The position numbers and the translations under genes are program-made. A DNA stretch of 64,000 nt from Streptomyces mangrovisoli (GTDB taxonomy: Bacteria; Actinomycetota; Actinomycetes; Streptomycetales; Streptomycetaceae). Of the stretch, positions 34,036-43,001 are shown piece after piece. The stretch covers positions 1 through 64,000 of the forward strand of contig NZ_LAVA02000083.1 of the NCBI RefSeq assembly GCF_000974985.2, in the 5' to 3' direction. The notes under the pieces are model-generated. The model ran no database searches. It was given only the letters and a program-made list of their open reading frames with translations, and was not told the DNA's origin. Each line of letters opens with the position of its first letter. Positions within the stretch are counted from its first letter, which is position 1.

Positions 34036-35334
34036 TCAGGCCACCCGCTCCGGCTGTTCCGCCGCGGCCACGGGCGCGCGCCGCCCGGTGCCGCCGGAGG
34101 CGACGAGCACTCCCGCAGCGGCCTGCGGGCGGCCCCGCAGCAGCAGCGCGGCGAGCGCGAGCAGGGCCAGGGCGATCACCACGGCGCCGTACTCCTCCGA
34201 GGTGGCCACCAGACCGCCGCCGTGCACCACCAGCGCGCCGGCCGCGACGGAAGGGACGCCCATGCCGAGGTAGGAGACGACGAACAGCAGGGACAGCACG
34301 CCCGAGCTCTCGTGCGGCTCGGTCAGCGGCAAAACCGTGCGGATGCCGCCCTGGAAGCCGCTGCCGAAGCCGAGGCCGGAGACGGCCGTGCCGACGAAGA
34401 ACAGCCACGGCGTGCCCGAGCCGATGGCGAGCAGGGTGAGCGCGACGCCCGCGACGAGCGCGCCGATGCCGGTGTACATCACCGTGCGGGCCTCGGCCCT
34501 GCGCAGGGCGAGCACGGAGGTGGCGGCGACGATCGCGAGCACGAACAGGCCGAGCCCGCCGTAGACCGCGGACGTCGAGCCGACCAGGCCGCGGACCAGG
34601 GACGGACCGAGGGAGCCGTAGAACCCGGCGAGCGCCCAGACGGCGAAGACGACGGGCGCCGCCGCCAGCACGGGGCCGCGGACGCGGCGCGGCAGCGCGA
34701 TCTCGGGTACGAGCGAGGTCCACGCGCCGGGTGCCCTGGTGACGGTCTCGTCGATCAGGGCGACGGCGACCGCCTGGACGGCGAACACCGCGAGCAGGCC
34801 GAGATAGATCGTGTGGGACGGCGCCGGGAGGTACTGCACGACGAAGCCGCTGACCAGCGAGCCCGTCGCGGTGCCGAGGCCGGGGGTGAAGGCGTTCGCC
34901 AGCGTGCCGCGCGCACGGTCGAGGTCCATCATCGCGGCGCCCACCGCGCCGAGGGCGGCACCGGTGGACAGGCCCTGCACGACGCGTGCGGTCAGCAGCT
35001 CACCGACGCCGGTCGCCGAGGAGAACAGCAGCATCGCGGCCGCCTGCGCCACGATCGCCGCGATCAGCACGGGGCGGCGGCCGACGTGGTCGGACAGCTT
35101 GCCGAGGACGAGCAGCCCGGACAGGACGGCGATGGCGTAGACACCGAAGACGACGGTGGTGGTGATGGGGGTGAAGCCCCATTCGGCCTGGTAGGTCGCG
35201 TACAGGGGAGTGGGCGCGCTGGAGGCGGCGAGGAAGGAGACCACGATCGAGGCGAGCACGTAGAACGCCGCGCGCGGCGGTATCGGCCGGCGCTGCGCCG
35301 TCGTGCCGGGTGCGTGCGGGGCGAGGAGGTTCAT
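34036..35334 (-). CDS. MFS transporter
   Basis: A 432-residue 12-helix major facilitator. The loop 2-3 motif is VLGKLSDHVGRRPVL, with antiporter-type glycine-rich helix 5 (TPGLGTATGSLVSGF). It is similar to the drug-resistance group without close identity. The ATG at 35334 follows AAGGA; the longer frame to 35349 adds five residues without a ribosome site. A TetR gene follows immediately. Efflux of a toxic compound, with the TetR protein sensing it, is the likely system. Confidence 0.88.
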   Translation of the reverse strand: MNLLAPHAPGTTAQRRPIPPRAAFYVLASIVVSFLAASSAPTPLYATYQAEWGFTPITTTVVFGVYAIAVLSGLLVLGKLSDHVGRRPVLIAAIVAQAAAMLLFSSATGVGELLTARVVQGLSTGAALGAVGAAMMDLDRARGTLANAFTPGLGTATGSLVSGFVVQYLPAPSHTIYLGLLAVFAVQAVAVALIDETVTRAPGAWTSLVPEIALPRRVRGPVLAAAPVVFAVWALAGFYGSLGPSLVRGLVGSTSAVYGGLGLFVLAIVAATSVLALRRAEARTVMYTGIGALVAGVALTLLAIGSGTPWLFFVGTAVSGLGFGSGFQGGIRTVLPLTEPHESSGVLSLLFVVSYLGMGVPSVAAGALVVHGGGLVATSEEYGAVVIALALLALAALLLRGRPQAAAGVLVASGGTGRRAPVAAAEQPERVA

Positions 35335-35411
35335 CGGAATCCTTGGCATCCTTCGCGGGGCCGGAGCCGGGGCGGCCGCCGTAGGGAGGCCACTCGCTGG
35401 CTGAGTAGACC

Positions 35412-35455
35412 GGTCTGTCTACCTGGGCTGGTCAACCGGTGGACAGGTCTGTCTA
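35412..35455 (-). promoter_or_regulatory. Direct and inverted repeats upstream of the MFS-TetR operon
   Basis: GGTCTGTCTA occurs at 35412-35421 and 35446-35455. The first is part of GTAGAC-CGGTCT-GTCTAC, the second of GACAG-GT-CTGTC, both palindromic. TTGACC (minus strand, about 35432-35427) may be a -35 element between them. This is a candidate autoregulatory TetR operator. Confidence 0.5.
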
Positions 35456-35473
35456 TTCCCCGGTTCTCGAAGT

Positions 35474-35580
35474 CGGCGGGATCGGGTCCGGCGAGGGATC
35501 GGGTCCGGCGCGGGCCCGCCATCGGGTCCGGTGCAGGCCTGCGATCAAGCTCGCGATCAGGTCCGGCGCAGGCCCGCGAT
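35474..35580. repeat. Degenerate repeats derived from a gene 3' end
   Basis: Five or so copies of an ATCGGGTCCGG(C/T)GCAGGCC-like unit lie between the MFS promoter and the TetR stop at 35557. The last copies are the final codons of that TetR gene. They look like duplications of the gene's 3' end. Confidence 0.6.
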
Positions 35581-36198
35581 CAGCAGGGCGACCAGGCGCC
35601 GGGCGTCGTAGGCGGGGTCGCTCTCGGCGCCCACGCACAGGTTCCCGACCCCGCGCATGAGGGTGTACGCGTCCAGGTCCGGGAGGATCTCGCCGCCGTC
35701 GGCCGCGGCCCGCAGCAACGCGGCGCAGACGGGGACCAGCTGGTCCAGGAAGTAGGCGTGCAGGGTCTCGAAACCCGCGGTGTCCGACTGGAGGACCGCG
35801 GCGAGGCCGTGCTTGGTGACCAGGAAGTCGACGAACAGGCCGATCCAGCGTTCCAGCGCGGCATACGGCGTCGCGGCCTCCGTCAGGAGTGCGGGGCCGG
35901 CCTCGGCGCACGCGTCGACCTGGTGCCGGTAGACCGCGATGATCAGGTCGGCCCGGGTGGGGAAGTGGCGGTAGATCGTGCCGAGTCCGACGCCGGCGCG
36001 GGCGGCGATGTCGCGCACGGGGGCGTCGACGCCTGAGGTCACGAAGACCGCGGCGGCGGCGTCGAGGAGCGCCTCCTTGTTCCGCCGGGCGTCCTTGCGG
36101 CGGGCGGGAGCGGCCGGTGGTGCGCCCCCGGCGTCCGCCGCGCGCCCCGAGTTCTTGCCCGCGCCCGCCGTCGCGCCCTCGCCGTCGTTCATGCCCAC
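35557..36198 (-). CDS. TetR-family transcriptional regulator
   Basis: A 213-residue repressor. After a 30-residue flexible basic start, the helix-turn-helix is GVDAPVRDIAARAGVGLGTIYRHFPTRADLIIAVY. The C-terminal part (about 90-213) is a typical ligand/dimer domain. The GTG at 36198 is chosen because GGAGG stands six bases upstream. It is divergent from the aldo/keto reductase gene, and two identical palindromes lie in between, which makes the reductase its likely target. It belongs to the set of TetR proteins that regulate an adjacent oxidoreductase. Confidence 0.9.
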   Translation of the reverse strand: MGMNDGEGATAGAGKNSGRAADAGGAPPAAPARRKDARRNKEALLDAAAAVFVTSGVDAPVRDIAARAGVGLGTIYRHFPTRADLIIAVYRHQVDACAEAGPALLTEAATPYAALERWIGLFVDFLVTKHGLAAVLQSDTAGFETLHAYFLDQLVPVCAALLRAAADGGEILPDLDAYTLMRGVGNLCVGAESDPAYDARRLVALLIAGLRRT

Positions 36199-36225
36199 GC
36201 CGTGCCTCCGTGTCCGCTTGATAAA

Positions 36226-36266
36226 CGGAACCGTGTTCCGTATCGTCGTACCGGAACGTTGTTCCG
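36226..36266. promoter_or_regulatory. Duplicate TetR operator CGGAAC-N3-GTTCCG
   Basis: The same 15-bp palindrome occurs at 36226-36240 and 36252-36266, centred 26 bp apart. It is close to the TetR GTG and upstream of the reductase gene, so binding would repress both. Confidence 0.65.
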
Positions 36267-36303
36267 CTTACTTGCCCATGATGCCAGGACAGCACGGCCT
36301 GGT

Positions 36304-36361
36304 CACCTGTGCCGTCACAGGTGACGTGTCACGGCACCTCTCACGGCACCTCTCACGGCAC
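36304..36361 (+). repeat. Palindromes and 12-bp tandem repeats before the aldo/keto reductase gene
   Basis: CACCTGT-GCCGTC-ACAGGTG (36304-36323) and GTGAC-GT-GTCAC (36321-36332) overlap, and are followed by three CTCACGGCAC-type units of about 12 bp. It is 30 bases before the reductase ATG. The repeats could be operators or simple slippage products. Confidence 0.55.
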
Positions 36362-36390
36362 CCATGACGTCACCTCGACGGAGGCATCCC

Positions 36391-37410
36391 ATGCAGTACC
36401 GCATCCTCGGCCGCACCGGTGTGCGCGTCAGCTCGCTGGCGCTCGGCGCCATGAACTTCGGCCGGATCGGACGCACCACCCAGGACGAGGCGACCGCCCT
36501 CGTCGACGCCGCCCTCGAAGGCGGCATCAACCTCATCGACACCGCCGACATGTACGGCGAAGGCGAATCGGAGGAGATGGTCGGCAAGGCCGTCGCCGGG
36601 CGCCGCGACGACATCGTCCTCGCCACCAAGGCGACCATGCCGATGGGCGAGGAACGCAACCACCGCGGCAGCTCCCGCCGTTGGCTGGTCACTGCGCTCG
36701 ACGACAGCCTGCGCCGCCTCGGTGTGGACCACGTCGACCTCTACCAGATCCACCGCTGGGACCCCGACACCGGCGACGAGGAGACGCTGTCCGCTCTGAC
36801 GGACCTTCAGCGTGCGGGAAAAATCCGATACTTCGGCTCCTCCACCTTCCCCGCCCACTGCATCGTCCAGGCCCAGTGGGCCGCCCGTGAGCACCACCTG
36901 AGCCGCTACGTCACCGAGCAGCCCAGCTACTCCATCCTTCAACGCGGCATCGAGGCCCATGTGTTGCCCGTGACGCAGGAGTACGGGCTCGGGGTGCTCG
37001 CGTGGAGCCCGCTCGCCTCCGGGTGGCTGTCCGGCGCCGTCCGCGCGGACCGGGCCATCACCACCCACCGCTCCACCTTCCTGTCGGACCGCTTCGACCT
37101 CGGCGTCCCGGCCAACCGCGCCAGGCTCGACGCGGTCGAGCAACTGGCCGTGGTCGCCGACGAATCCGGCCTGACCCTGATCCAGCTCGCCCTCGGATTC
37201 GTCACCGCGCACCCGGCCGTGACCGCCGCGCTCATCGGCCCCCGCACACCGGACCACCTGCGCGCGCAGCTCGCCGCCGCGGACACGGTGCTCCCCGCCG
37301 ACGTCCTGGACGCGATCGACGAGATCGTCGCACCGGGCACGGACCTCGCCCCCCACGAGAAGTTCGACACGCCGCCCGCACTGCTCGACCCGGCGCTCCG
37401 CCGCCGATGA
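36391..37410 (+). CDS. Aldo/keto reductase
   Basis: A 339-residue NADPH-dependent reductase of the AKR fold. The catalytic tetrad is visible: Asp in DTADMYGEG, the Tyr in the same motif, Lys in LATKATMPMG and His in LYQIHRWD. The cofactor region is near the C-terminus (ALIGPRTPDHLRAQL). It reduces aldehydes or ketones. GGAGG lies about seven bases before the ATG. Divergent from a TetR gene and followed after 111 bases by a flavin-dependent oxidoreductase gene, it may be part of a small detoxification or metabolite-modifying unit. Confidence 0.9.
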   Translation: MQYRILGRTGVRVSSLALGAMNFGRIGRTTQDEATALVDAALEGGINLIDTADMYGEGESEEMVGKAVAGRRDDIVLATKATMPMGEERNHRGSSRRWLVTALDDSLRRLGVDHVDLYQIHRWDPDTGDEETLSALTDLQRAGKIRYFGSSTFPAHCIVQAQWAAREHHLSRYVTEQPSYSILQRGIEAHVLPVTQEYGLGVLAWSPLASGWLSGAVRADRAITTHRSTFLSDRFDLGVPANRARLDAVEQLAVVADESGLTLIQLALGFVTAHPAVTAALIGPRTPDHLRAQLAAADTVLPADVLDAIDEIVAPGTDLAPHEKFDTPPALLDPALRRR

Positions 37411-37433
37411 CGCGTGTCGCTCTCCGCCGCCTT

Positions 37434-37482
37434 TCGTCCGTCGTCCGTCGTCCGTCGTCCTTCGTCCGCTGTCCTTCGACGG
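37434..37482. repeat. Seven 7-bp tandem repeats (TCGTCCG)
   Basis: TCGTCCG and close variants are repeated seven times without gaps, starting 24 bases after the aldo/keto reductase stop. This is a simple heptanucleotide tract. Confidence 0.85.
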
Positions 37483-37521
37483 CCGCCGTAGGGGAAAGGA
37501 TCCACGCCTCCCAGGACCTCC

Positions 37522-38397
37522 CTGCCCACCACCCGGCCGAGCATCGGCATCATGACCGCGCCCGCACAGGTGCGTTACGACGACGTCCTGCGCGTCTGGC
37601 GCGAGGCGGACGAGATCCCCGCGATCGAACACGCCTGGCTGTACGACCACCTCATGCCGATCTTCGGCGACCCCGACGGGCCGGCGTTCGAAGGGTGGAC
37701 CCTGCTCGCCGCCCTCGCCGCGAGCACGCGCCGGCTGCGCCTGGGCGTCATGGTGACCAGCAACCGGTTCCGGCCGCCCGCCCTGCTCGCCAAGATCGCC
37801 ACGACCGTCGACCATGTCTCCGGCGGACGGCTCGACTTCGGCATCGGCGTCGGGTCCCGGCCCGGCCATCCGCTCGCCCGGCGCGAGTACGCCGCCCACG
37901 GCCTGCCCTTCGCCGACTCCGCCGACGCGGTGGCGAGCCTCGCCGAGGCCTGCACGGTCGTCCGGCGGCTGTGGACGGAGCGCGAGCCGTTCGACTTCCA
38001 CGGCGCCCACCACCGACTCACCGGAGCGTTCGGCAGCCCCGAGCCCGTCCAGCGTCCGCACCCGCCCCTCCTCATCGGCGGACGCTCCTCCGCGACGCTG
38101 CGCGTGGTCGCCGAGCACGCCGATCTGTGGAACATCCCGGGCGGCGACATCGACGACGCCGTCAGCCGCAGCGCACTGCTCGACCGGTACTGCGCGGAGA
38201 TCGGCCGCGATCCCGCCGCCATCACGCGCTCCATCCACCTGCCCGTGTCCTACGACGCCCCGGGCGCCGGGCGTGCCGCCGTCGCGGAGGCCGTCGGCGC
38301 GGGGTTCCGGCACATCGTCCTCGGCCTGCCCGCCCCCTGGCCGCCGGGCGTGGCGCGATGGGTGAGCGACGAGGTGATCGGCGCGGCGGCGGCGTGA
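37522..38397 (+). CDS. LLM-class flavin-dependent oxidoreductase, possible CTG start
   Basis: A 291-residue TIM-barrel flavoprotein of the luciferase-like monooxygenase family (coenzyme F420 or FMN dependent). Signature stretches are FGIMTAP-like SIGIMTAPAQV, SNRFRPPALLAKIATTVDHVSGGR and LDFGIGVGSRPGHP. The first beta strand lies before the first ATG (37552). An in-frame stop is at 37489, and no ATG, GTG or TTG lies between. CTG 37522 follows AGGA by five bases and gives the expected N-terminus. If CTG is not used, the protein would start at 37552 without its first strand. It follows the aldo/keto reductase gene on the same strand. Confidence 0.8.
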   Translation: MPTTRPSIGIMTAPAQVRYDDVLRVWREADEIPAIEHAWLYDHLMPIFGDPDGPAFEGWTLLAALAASTRRLRLGVMVTSNRFRPPALLAKIATTVDHVSGGRLDFGIGVGSRPGHPLARREYAAHGLPFADSADAVASLAEACTVVRRLWTEREPFDFHGAHHRLTGAFGSPEPVQRPHPPLLIGGRSSATLRVVAEHADLWNIPGGDIDDAVSRSALLDRYCAEIGRDPAAITRSIHLPVSYDAPGAGRAAVAEAVGAGFRHIVLGLPAPWPPGVARWVSDEVIGAAAA

Positions 38398-38545
38398 CGA
38401 TGGCGTGACGGTCGCGCCGGGGAAGGTTCCCTCACGCTCCGGAGCCCCGGGGGAGAACCGCCCCCGCAGCGGAGCCCCCGCGGGGATCAGGCTCCGTACA
38501 CTCGTCGCAACGCGGAGCGCGAGGCGGAGCGCAAGGGGGTGCCGG

Positions 38546-39448
38546 TTGACGGACCCGGCGGCGGTACGGCGGCCCACGGGCCTGTTCGTCGGCCTGTGCA
38601 CGCTCGACGTCATCCATCTGGTGGACCATGTCCCCGCCCCCGACGAGAAGCAGACGGCCCGCCGGCAGGTCGCCGCCGCGGGCGGACCGGCCGCCAACGC
38701 CGCCGCGGTCTTCAGCCACCTGGGCGGCACGGCCACCCTGCTCACCGCGATCGGCGCCCATCCGCTGAGTCATGGAGTCCGCGCCGACCTCGACCGCCTC
38801 GGCGTGGCGGTCACCGACCTGGCCGCCGACCGCGACGAGCCGCCCGCGGTCTCCGCGATCCTCGTCACCGAGCGGACCGGCGAACGCGCCGTGACCTCCA
38901 CCAACGCCACCGGCCACCGGCTCACCCCGCCCGCCGGCCTCGCCGCGCTGGTCGCGGACCACGACATCGTCGAGTTCGACGGCCACCACATGGACGTCGC
39001 CGTGGCGGCGGGCCGCGCCGCGCGCGCCGTCCGCCGCCCGACCGTCCTGGACGGCGGCAGCTGGAAGGACGGCACGGAGCGTTTGCTGCCGTACGTCGAC
39101 GTGGCCGTCTGTTCCGCCGACTTCCGTCCGCCGGGTACGAGCACGCCCGAGGAGACGCTGCGCCGGCTGCGCGAGCACGGGGTGACCTGGGCGGCGGTGA
39201 GCCGGGGAGCGCGGCCGATCCTGTGGGCGGGGCCCGACGGCGGCGGCACCGTCGAGGTGCCCCTCACCCGTGTGGTGGACACGCTCGGCGCCGGTGACGT
39301 CCTGCACGGTGCCCTCACCCTCGACCTCGCCGGCCGGGGCCCGCTCACCGCGCGGGGCTTCGCCGACGCGCTGCGCGGCGCGTCGGCGGTGGCGTCGCGG
39401 GCCTGTGCTTCGTTCGGCACGCGGGCGTGGATGCGGGCCGGAAGCTGA
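38546..39448 (+). CDS. PfkB-family carbohydrate kinase
   Basis: A 300-residue ribokinase-like sugar kinase. The first signature is near QVAAAGGPAANAAAVFSHLGG, and the second, DTLGAGDVLHGALT, holds the catalytic Asp (GAGD). The substrate sugar or nucleoside cannot be told. The frame is open upstream, but TTG 38546 with AAGGGGG just before it gives a family-typical start. It precedes the SpoIIE-type gene by 147 bases and follows the LLM gene by 148, all on one strand. Confidence 0.85.
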   Translation: MTDPAAVRRPTGLFVGLCTLDVIHLVDHVPAPDEKQTARRQVAAAGGPAANAAAVFSHLGGTATLLTAIGAHPLSHGVRADLDRLGVAVTDLAADRDEPPAVSAILVTERTGERAVTSTNATGHRLTPPAGLAALVADHDIVEFDGHHMDVAVAAGRAARAVRRPTVLDGGSWKDGTERLLPYVDVAVCSADFRPPGTSTPEETLRRLREHGVTWAAVSRGARPILWAGPDGGGTVEVPLTRVVDTLGAGDVLHGALTLDLAGRGPLTARGFADALRGASAVASRACASFGTRAWMRAGS

Positions 39449-39595
39449 GTGGTTGGCCGGGGCGGCCCGGCGTACGTTTGAGCAGAGCGCGACCGCAGTC
39501 CCGGGCGGCCGACGCGGTCCGAGGTGCCCGGCACCGTTCCGCCGAGCCGCTTCGACGCCCCACCCGGCGAGGTGAGAGCGAGGACGAGAGGTTCC

Positions 39596-42475
39596 ATGCA
39601 CAGCACCAGTCCCCCCTCCGGCGGCAGCGGGGAGGGGCGTGTGCCCGAGGAGCCGTCGATCGTCGTCGACGCCGGAGGGACGGTACTGCTGTGGAGCGCG
39701 GGGGCGCAGCGCGTGCTCGGCCACGAACCGGGCGACATCGTGGGCAGACCCGCCGAGGGCCTGCTCGCGGCGCGGCTGCCCGACTCGGCCAGGCGCCATG
39801 TCGACGAGGGCCGTCGGTGGGCGGGCGCGGCCACGCTCCGCCACCGCGACGGACGTCCGGTCACCGTCGCGCTGCGCGCGACCCCGCTGACGGACGCCGG
39901 GGGGAAGACGTCGTGGCTGGTGAGCATGGTTCCGCTGGGCGGTCCCGACGAGCCGGACGCCCCGGCCGCGCAGGCCCCGTACACGCGGGAGCCGGCCACG
40001 CGGCCGCAGGACTCGCGGCCGCAGGACTCGCGACCCCACGACCCGCGACCTCAGGACTCGCGACCCCACGACACGCGACCCCGGGACTCGCGGCTCCACG
40101 ACACGCGACCCCGGTCCGCGTGGGAGTCGGCGAGGCGGGAGGCGGTCACGCGGCCCCACGACCCGCGCCGGACACCGCCCCTGAACCCCCGGCCCGCACT
40201 CGGCGTCCTGCCCGACCACGTCCCCGACCGGGAGCACCGCTCCGCCCCCGGCACGCGCGTCCTGTGGGATCTGGCGCTGGAGCAACTGCCCATGCCGGTC
40301 GCGATCTACGACGACGACAACCGCCTCGTCGCCGCCAACGCGGCCATGACCGGTCTGATGGGCCGGCCCGAGGCGGTGATGCGCGGCCGGACCCTGGCCG
40401 AGATCGAACCGAGCTGGCCCTTCGACACGTACGACGCGATGCAGCGCCAGGTGCTGCGGACCGGGCGCGCCGTGTTCCACGAGGAGCACTCCCAGGCGCC
40501 CGGCGAGAGCCGCGAACACGCCTGGGCGATGTTCTTCTCGCCGCTGACGGACGACACCGGCAGGGTCGTCGGGCTGTCCGCGGCCGTCTTCGACAACACC
40601 GAGCAGTACTGGGCCCGCCGCCGGCTCGCCGTGCTCAACGACGCCGGGATGCGCATCGGCAGCACGCTCGACGTGCCCCGGACCGCCGAGGAGCTCGCCG
40701 AGGTGGCCCTGTCCGGCCTGGCCGACTTCGTGACCGTGGACCTGCTGGAGTCGGTCCTGGTCGGCGACGAGCCGTACCCGGTGCGGCCGGACGTGCCGCT
40801 CGTCGTACGCCGTGTGGCACATCAGTCGGTCCTGCCGGGCGTCCCGGAGGCCGTGATTTCCGTCGGCCACCGGACGGAGTACCCGGTGGGGACCCTGCCG
40901 CTGCGCACCCTCATCGCGGGCCGCGGCATCCGCCCCATGGCCGGTGACCCGGGGCTGTGGGACTGGATCCTGTCCTCCGAGGCCCGCGCCGAATCGGTCG
41001 CCGAGCACGGCGCCCACACCGTGATGATGGTGCCCGTCCAGGCCCGCGGCGTGACCCTGGGCCTGGTGCACTTCCTGCGGCACCGGACCGCCGACGCCTT
41101 CACCGACGACGACCTGCTGCTCGCGGAGGAGATCGTCGCCCGAGCCGCCGTGTGCCTGGACAACGCGCGCCGCTACACCGGTGAGCGCCGTACCGCGCTC
41201 GCCCTCCAGCGCAGCCTGCTCCCCCAGCGGCCGCCTGGCCTCGCGGCCATGGAGGTCGCCTACCGGTATCTCCCGGCGGGGCTGGGGGCGGAGGTCGGCG
41301 GGGACTGGTTCGACGTGATCCCGCTGTCCGGCGCGCGGGTCGCCCTGGTGGTGGGCGACGTGGTCGGGCACGGCATTCACGCGTCCGCCACGATGGGCCG
41401 CCTGCGCACCGCCGTACGCACCCTCGCCGACGTCGACCTGGCCCCCGACGAACTGCTGACGCAGCTCGACGACCTGGTCCTGCGGCTCGACCGCGAGGAG
41501 GGCCCCGAGGGGCGGGGCCTGGCGGGCGACGCGACGGGGGAGATGGGCGCCACCTGCCTGTACGCCGTGTACGACCCGGTCACCCGCCGCTGCACCATGG
41601 CACGCGCGGGCCACCCGCCGCCCGCCCTGGTCAGCCCCGACGGCGAGGCACGGTTCCTGGACCTGCCGGCGGGGCCGCCGCTGGGCCTGGGCGGTCTGCC
41701 CTTCGAGTCGGTCGAGCTGGAGCTGGAGGAGGGCAGTCTGCTCGCCCTCTACACGGACGGCCTCGTCGAGGCGGCGGGCCGCGACATCGACAACGGGCTC
41801 GTGCTGCTGCGGCAGGCCCTGCCGGACCCCGCGGCGCCGCTGGAGGAGGCGTGCGACCGGGTGCTGCACACGGTGCTGGACGGGCGGCGCGCCGACGACA
41901 TCGTGCTGATGCTGGCCAGGACCGGCGTGTTCGACGGCGCGCAGGTGCGCACCTGGCAGCTGCCGCGCGATCCCGCCGCCGTGTCCGGGGCCCGCAAGGC
42001 GGCGACCGACCAGCTGACCGAGTGGGGGCTCACCGAGGCCGCGTTCGCGACGGAGCTCATCGTCAGCGAACTCGTCACGAACGCCGTCCGCTACGGCAGC
42101 GGCCCGATCGTGCTGCGGCTGATCCGCGACGCGGCCCTGATCTGCGAGGTCTCCGACGGCAGCAGCACCGCGCCCCATCTGCGCCGGGCCCGCGTGTTCG
42201 ACGAGGGCGGGCGGGGCCTGCTGCTCGTCGCCCAGATCGCGGAGCGCTGGGGCAGCCGTCAGACACCCACCGGCAAGACCATCTGGGCCGAGCAGCCCCT
42301 GCCGGACACGCCACTGGGCGAGCGGCCGCCGGACGACGAACTCCCGCCCACCGAGCCGCCGCCGGACGAACTCCCTTCCGCGGAACGGCCGTCGGACGAA
42401 CTCCCGCCCGCGGAGCGGCCGTCGGCCGGGCTGCCGCCGGGTGCGTCGGACGGCGGTCCGGTCGCGGACGACTGA
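39596..42475 (+). CDS. PAS-PAS-GAF-SpoIIE phosphatase with C-terminal histidine-kinase-like ATPase
   Basis: A 959-residue cytoplasmic signalling protein. Domains in order: PAS (about 20-120), a repetitive linker (about 135-172), PAS (about 219-340), GAF (about 349-522), PP2C-type SpoIIE phosphatase (about 550-762; GGDWFD, GDVVGHG, TDGLVEA), and an RsbW-like HATPase (about 789-898; SELVTNAVRYG, EVSDGS, GGRGLLLVAQI). A Pro/Glu-rich tail with ELPPxE repeats ends it. Proteins of this build are Streptomyces partner-switch regulators: the phosphatase acts on an anti-anti-sigma protein and the ATPase domain may act as an anti-sigma kinase. No cognate sigma or STAS gene is adjacent. GAGAGG precedes the ATG. 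Confidence 0.93.
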   Translation: MHSTSPPSGGSGEGRVPEEPSIVVDAGGTVLLWSAGAQRVLGHEPGDIVGRPAEGLLAARLPDSARRHVDEGRRWAGAATLRHRDGRPVTVALRATPLTDAGGKTSWLVSMVPLGGPDEPDAPAAQAPYTREPATRPQDSRPQDSRPHDPRPQDSRPHDTRPRDSRLHDTRPRSAWESARREAVTRPHDPRRTPPLNPRPALGVLPDHVPDREHRSAPGTRVLWDLALEQLPMPVAIYDDDNRLVAANAAMTGLMGRPEAVMRGRTLAEIEPSWPFDTYDAMQRQVLRTGRAVFHEEHSQAPGESREHAWAMFFSPLTDDTGRVVGLSAAVFDNTEQYWARRRLAVLNDAGMRIGSTLDVPRTAEELAEVALSGLADFVTVDLLESVLVGDEPYPVRPDVPLVVRRVAHQSVLPGVPEAVISVGHRTEYPVGTLPLRTLIAGRGIRPMAGDPGLWDWILSSEARAESVAEHGAHTVMMVPVQARGVTLGLVHFLRHRTADAFTDDDLLLAEEIVARAAVCLDNARRYTGERRTALALQRSLLPQRPPGLAAMEVAYRYLPAGLGAEVGGDWFDVIPLSGARVALVVGDVVGHGIHASATMGRLRTAVRTLADVDLAPDELLTQLDDLVLRLDREEGPEGRGLAGDATGEMGATCLYAVYDPVTRRCTMARAGHPPPALVSPDGEARFLDLPAGPPLGLGGLPFESVELELEEGSLLALYTDGLVEAAGRDIDNGLVLLRQALPDPAAPLEEACDRVLHTVLDGRRADDIVLMLARTGVFDGAQVRTWQLPRDPAAVSGARKAATDQLTEWGLTEAAFATELIVSELVTNAVRYGSGPIVLRLIRDAALICEVSDGSSTAPHLRRARVFDEGGRGLLLVAQIAERWGSRQTPTGKTIWAEQPLPDTPLGERPPDDELPPTEPPPDELPSAERPSDELPPAERPSAGLPPGASDGGPVADD
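40003..40110 (+). repeat. In-frame repeats encoding RPQDS/RPHDT motifs in the SpoIIE-type protein
   Basis: A 15-bp-type repeat encodes RPQDS, RPHDP, RPHDT, RPRDS and RLHDT in tandem, seven times or so. It sits in the linker between the first and second PAS domains. The phase keeps the reading frame. Confidence 0.75.
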
Positions 42476-42508
42476 GACCTGTACGGCCGTTGACCGCTCG
42501 GTGCGGTG

Positions 42509-42922
42509 TCAGCCGACGGACTGCGCGATGTTGACCATCCAGGCGATGCCGAAGCGGTCCACGCACATGCCGAAGACGTCGCCCCACATCTGCTTCTCCA
42601 GCGGCACGCTCACCGAGCCGCCGGTGGAGAGCTTCTCCCAGTAGCCGCGCAGCTCGCCGTCGTCGTCACCGCTGAGGCTGACGGCGAAGGTGTTGCCCGG
42701 GTGGTGCTCCATCCCGGGCGGCACGTCCGCGCCCATGAGGGTGAAGCCGCCGGGCGTCTCCAGCATCCCGTGCATGATCTTGTCGGCGACGGCGTCGTCC
42801 GACTGGCCGAACTCTCCGAACGTGCTGAGGTTGAGCGTCCCGCCGAAGACGTCCTTGTAGAACTCGAGGGCCGGCTTGGCGTTGCCGTCGAAGCTGAGGT
42901 ACGGATTCAGTCGTGAAGGCAT
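42509..42922 (-). CDS. VOC-family protein (PhnB-like)
   Basis: A 137-residue protein of the vicinal oxygen chelate/glyoxalase superfamily, PhnB/3-demethylubiquinone-like subgroup (LNPYLSFDGNAKPALEFYKDVFGG at the start, GDVFGMCVDRFGIAWMVN at the end). It has the expected beta-alpha-beta-beta-beta pattern in two modules. Members may bind metals or antibiotics, but most have unknown roles. GGGAGG lies about five bases before the ATG. It converges with the SpoIIE-type gene. Confidence 0.88.
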   Translation of the reverse strand: MPSRLNPYLSFDGNAKPALEFYKDVFGGTLNLSTFGEFGQSDDAVADKIMHGMLETPGGFTLMGADVPPGMEHHPGNTFAVSLSGDDDGELRGYWEKLSTGGSVSVPLEKQMWGDVFGMCVDRFGIAWMVNIAQSVG

Positions 42923-43001
42923 GAAAACCTCCCTGATCAGGGCAAATGGTCGGACGGGTGCAGAGTAGCGCCGGGCGCTGACAACGGCGCGACGGACACG
43001 G

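Noticed and set aside
38432..42178. 1248-codon open frame opposite the PfkB and SpoIIE-type genes
   Set aside because: It is an antisense shadow; both opposite genes have complete domain signatures.
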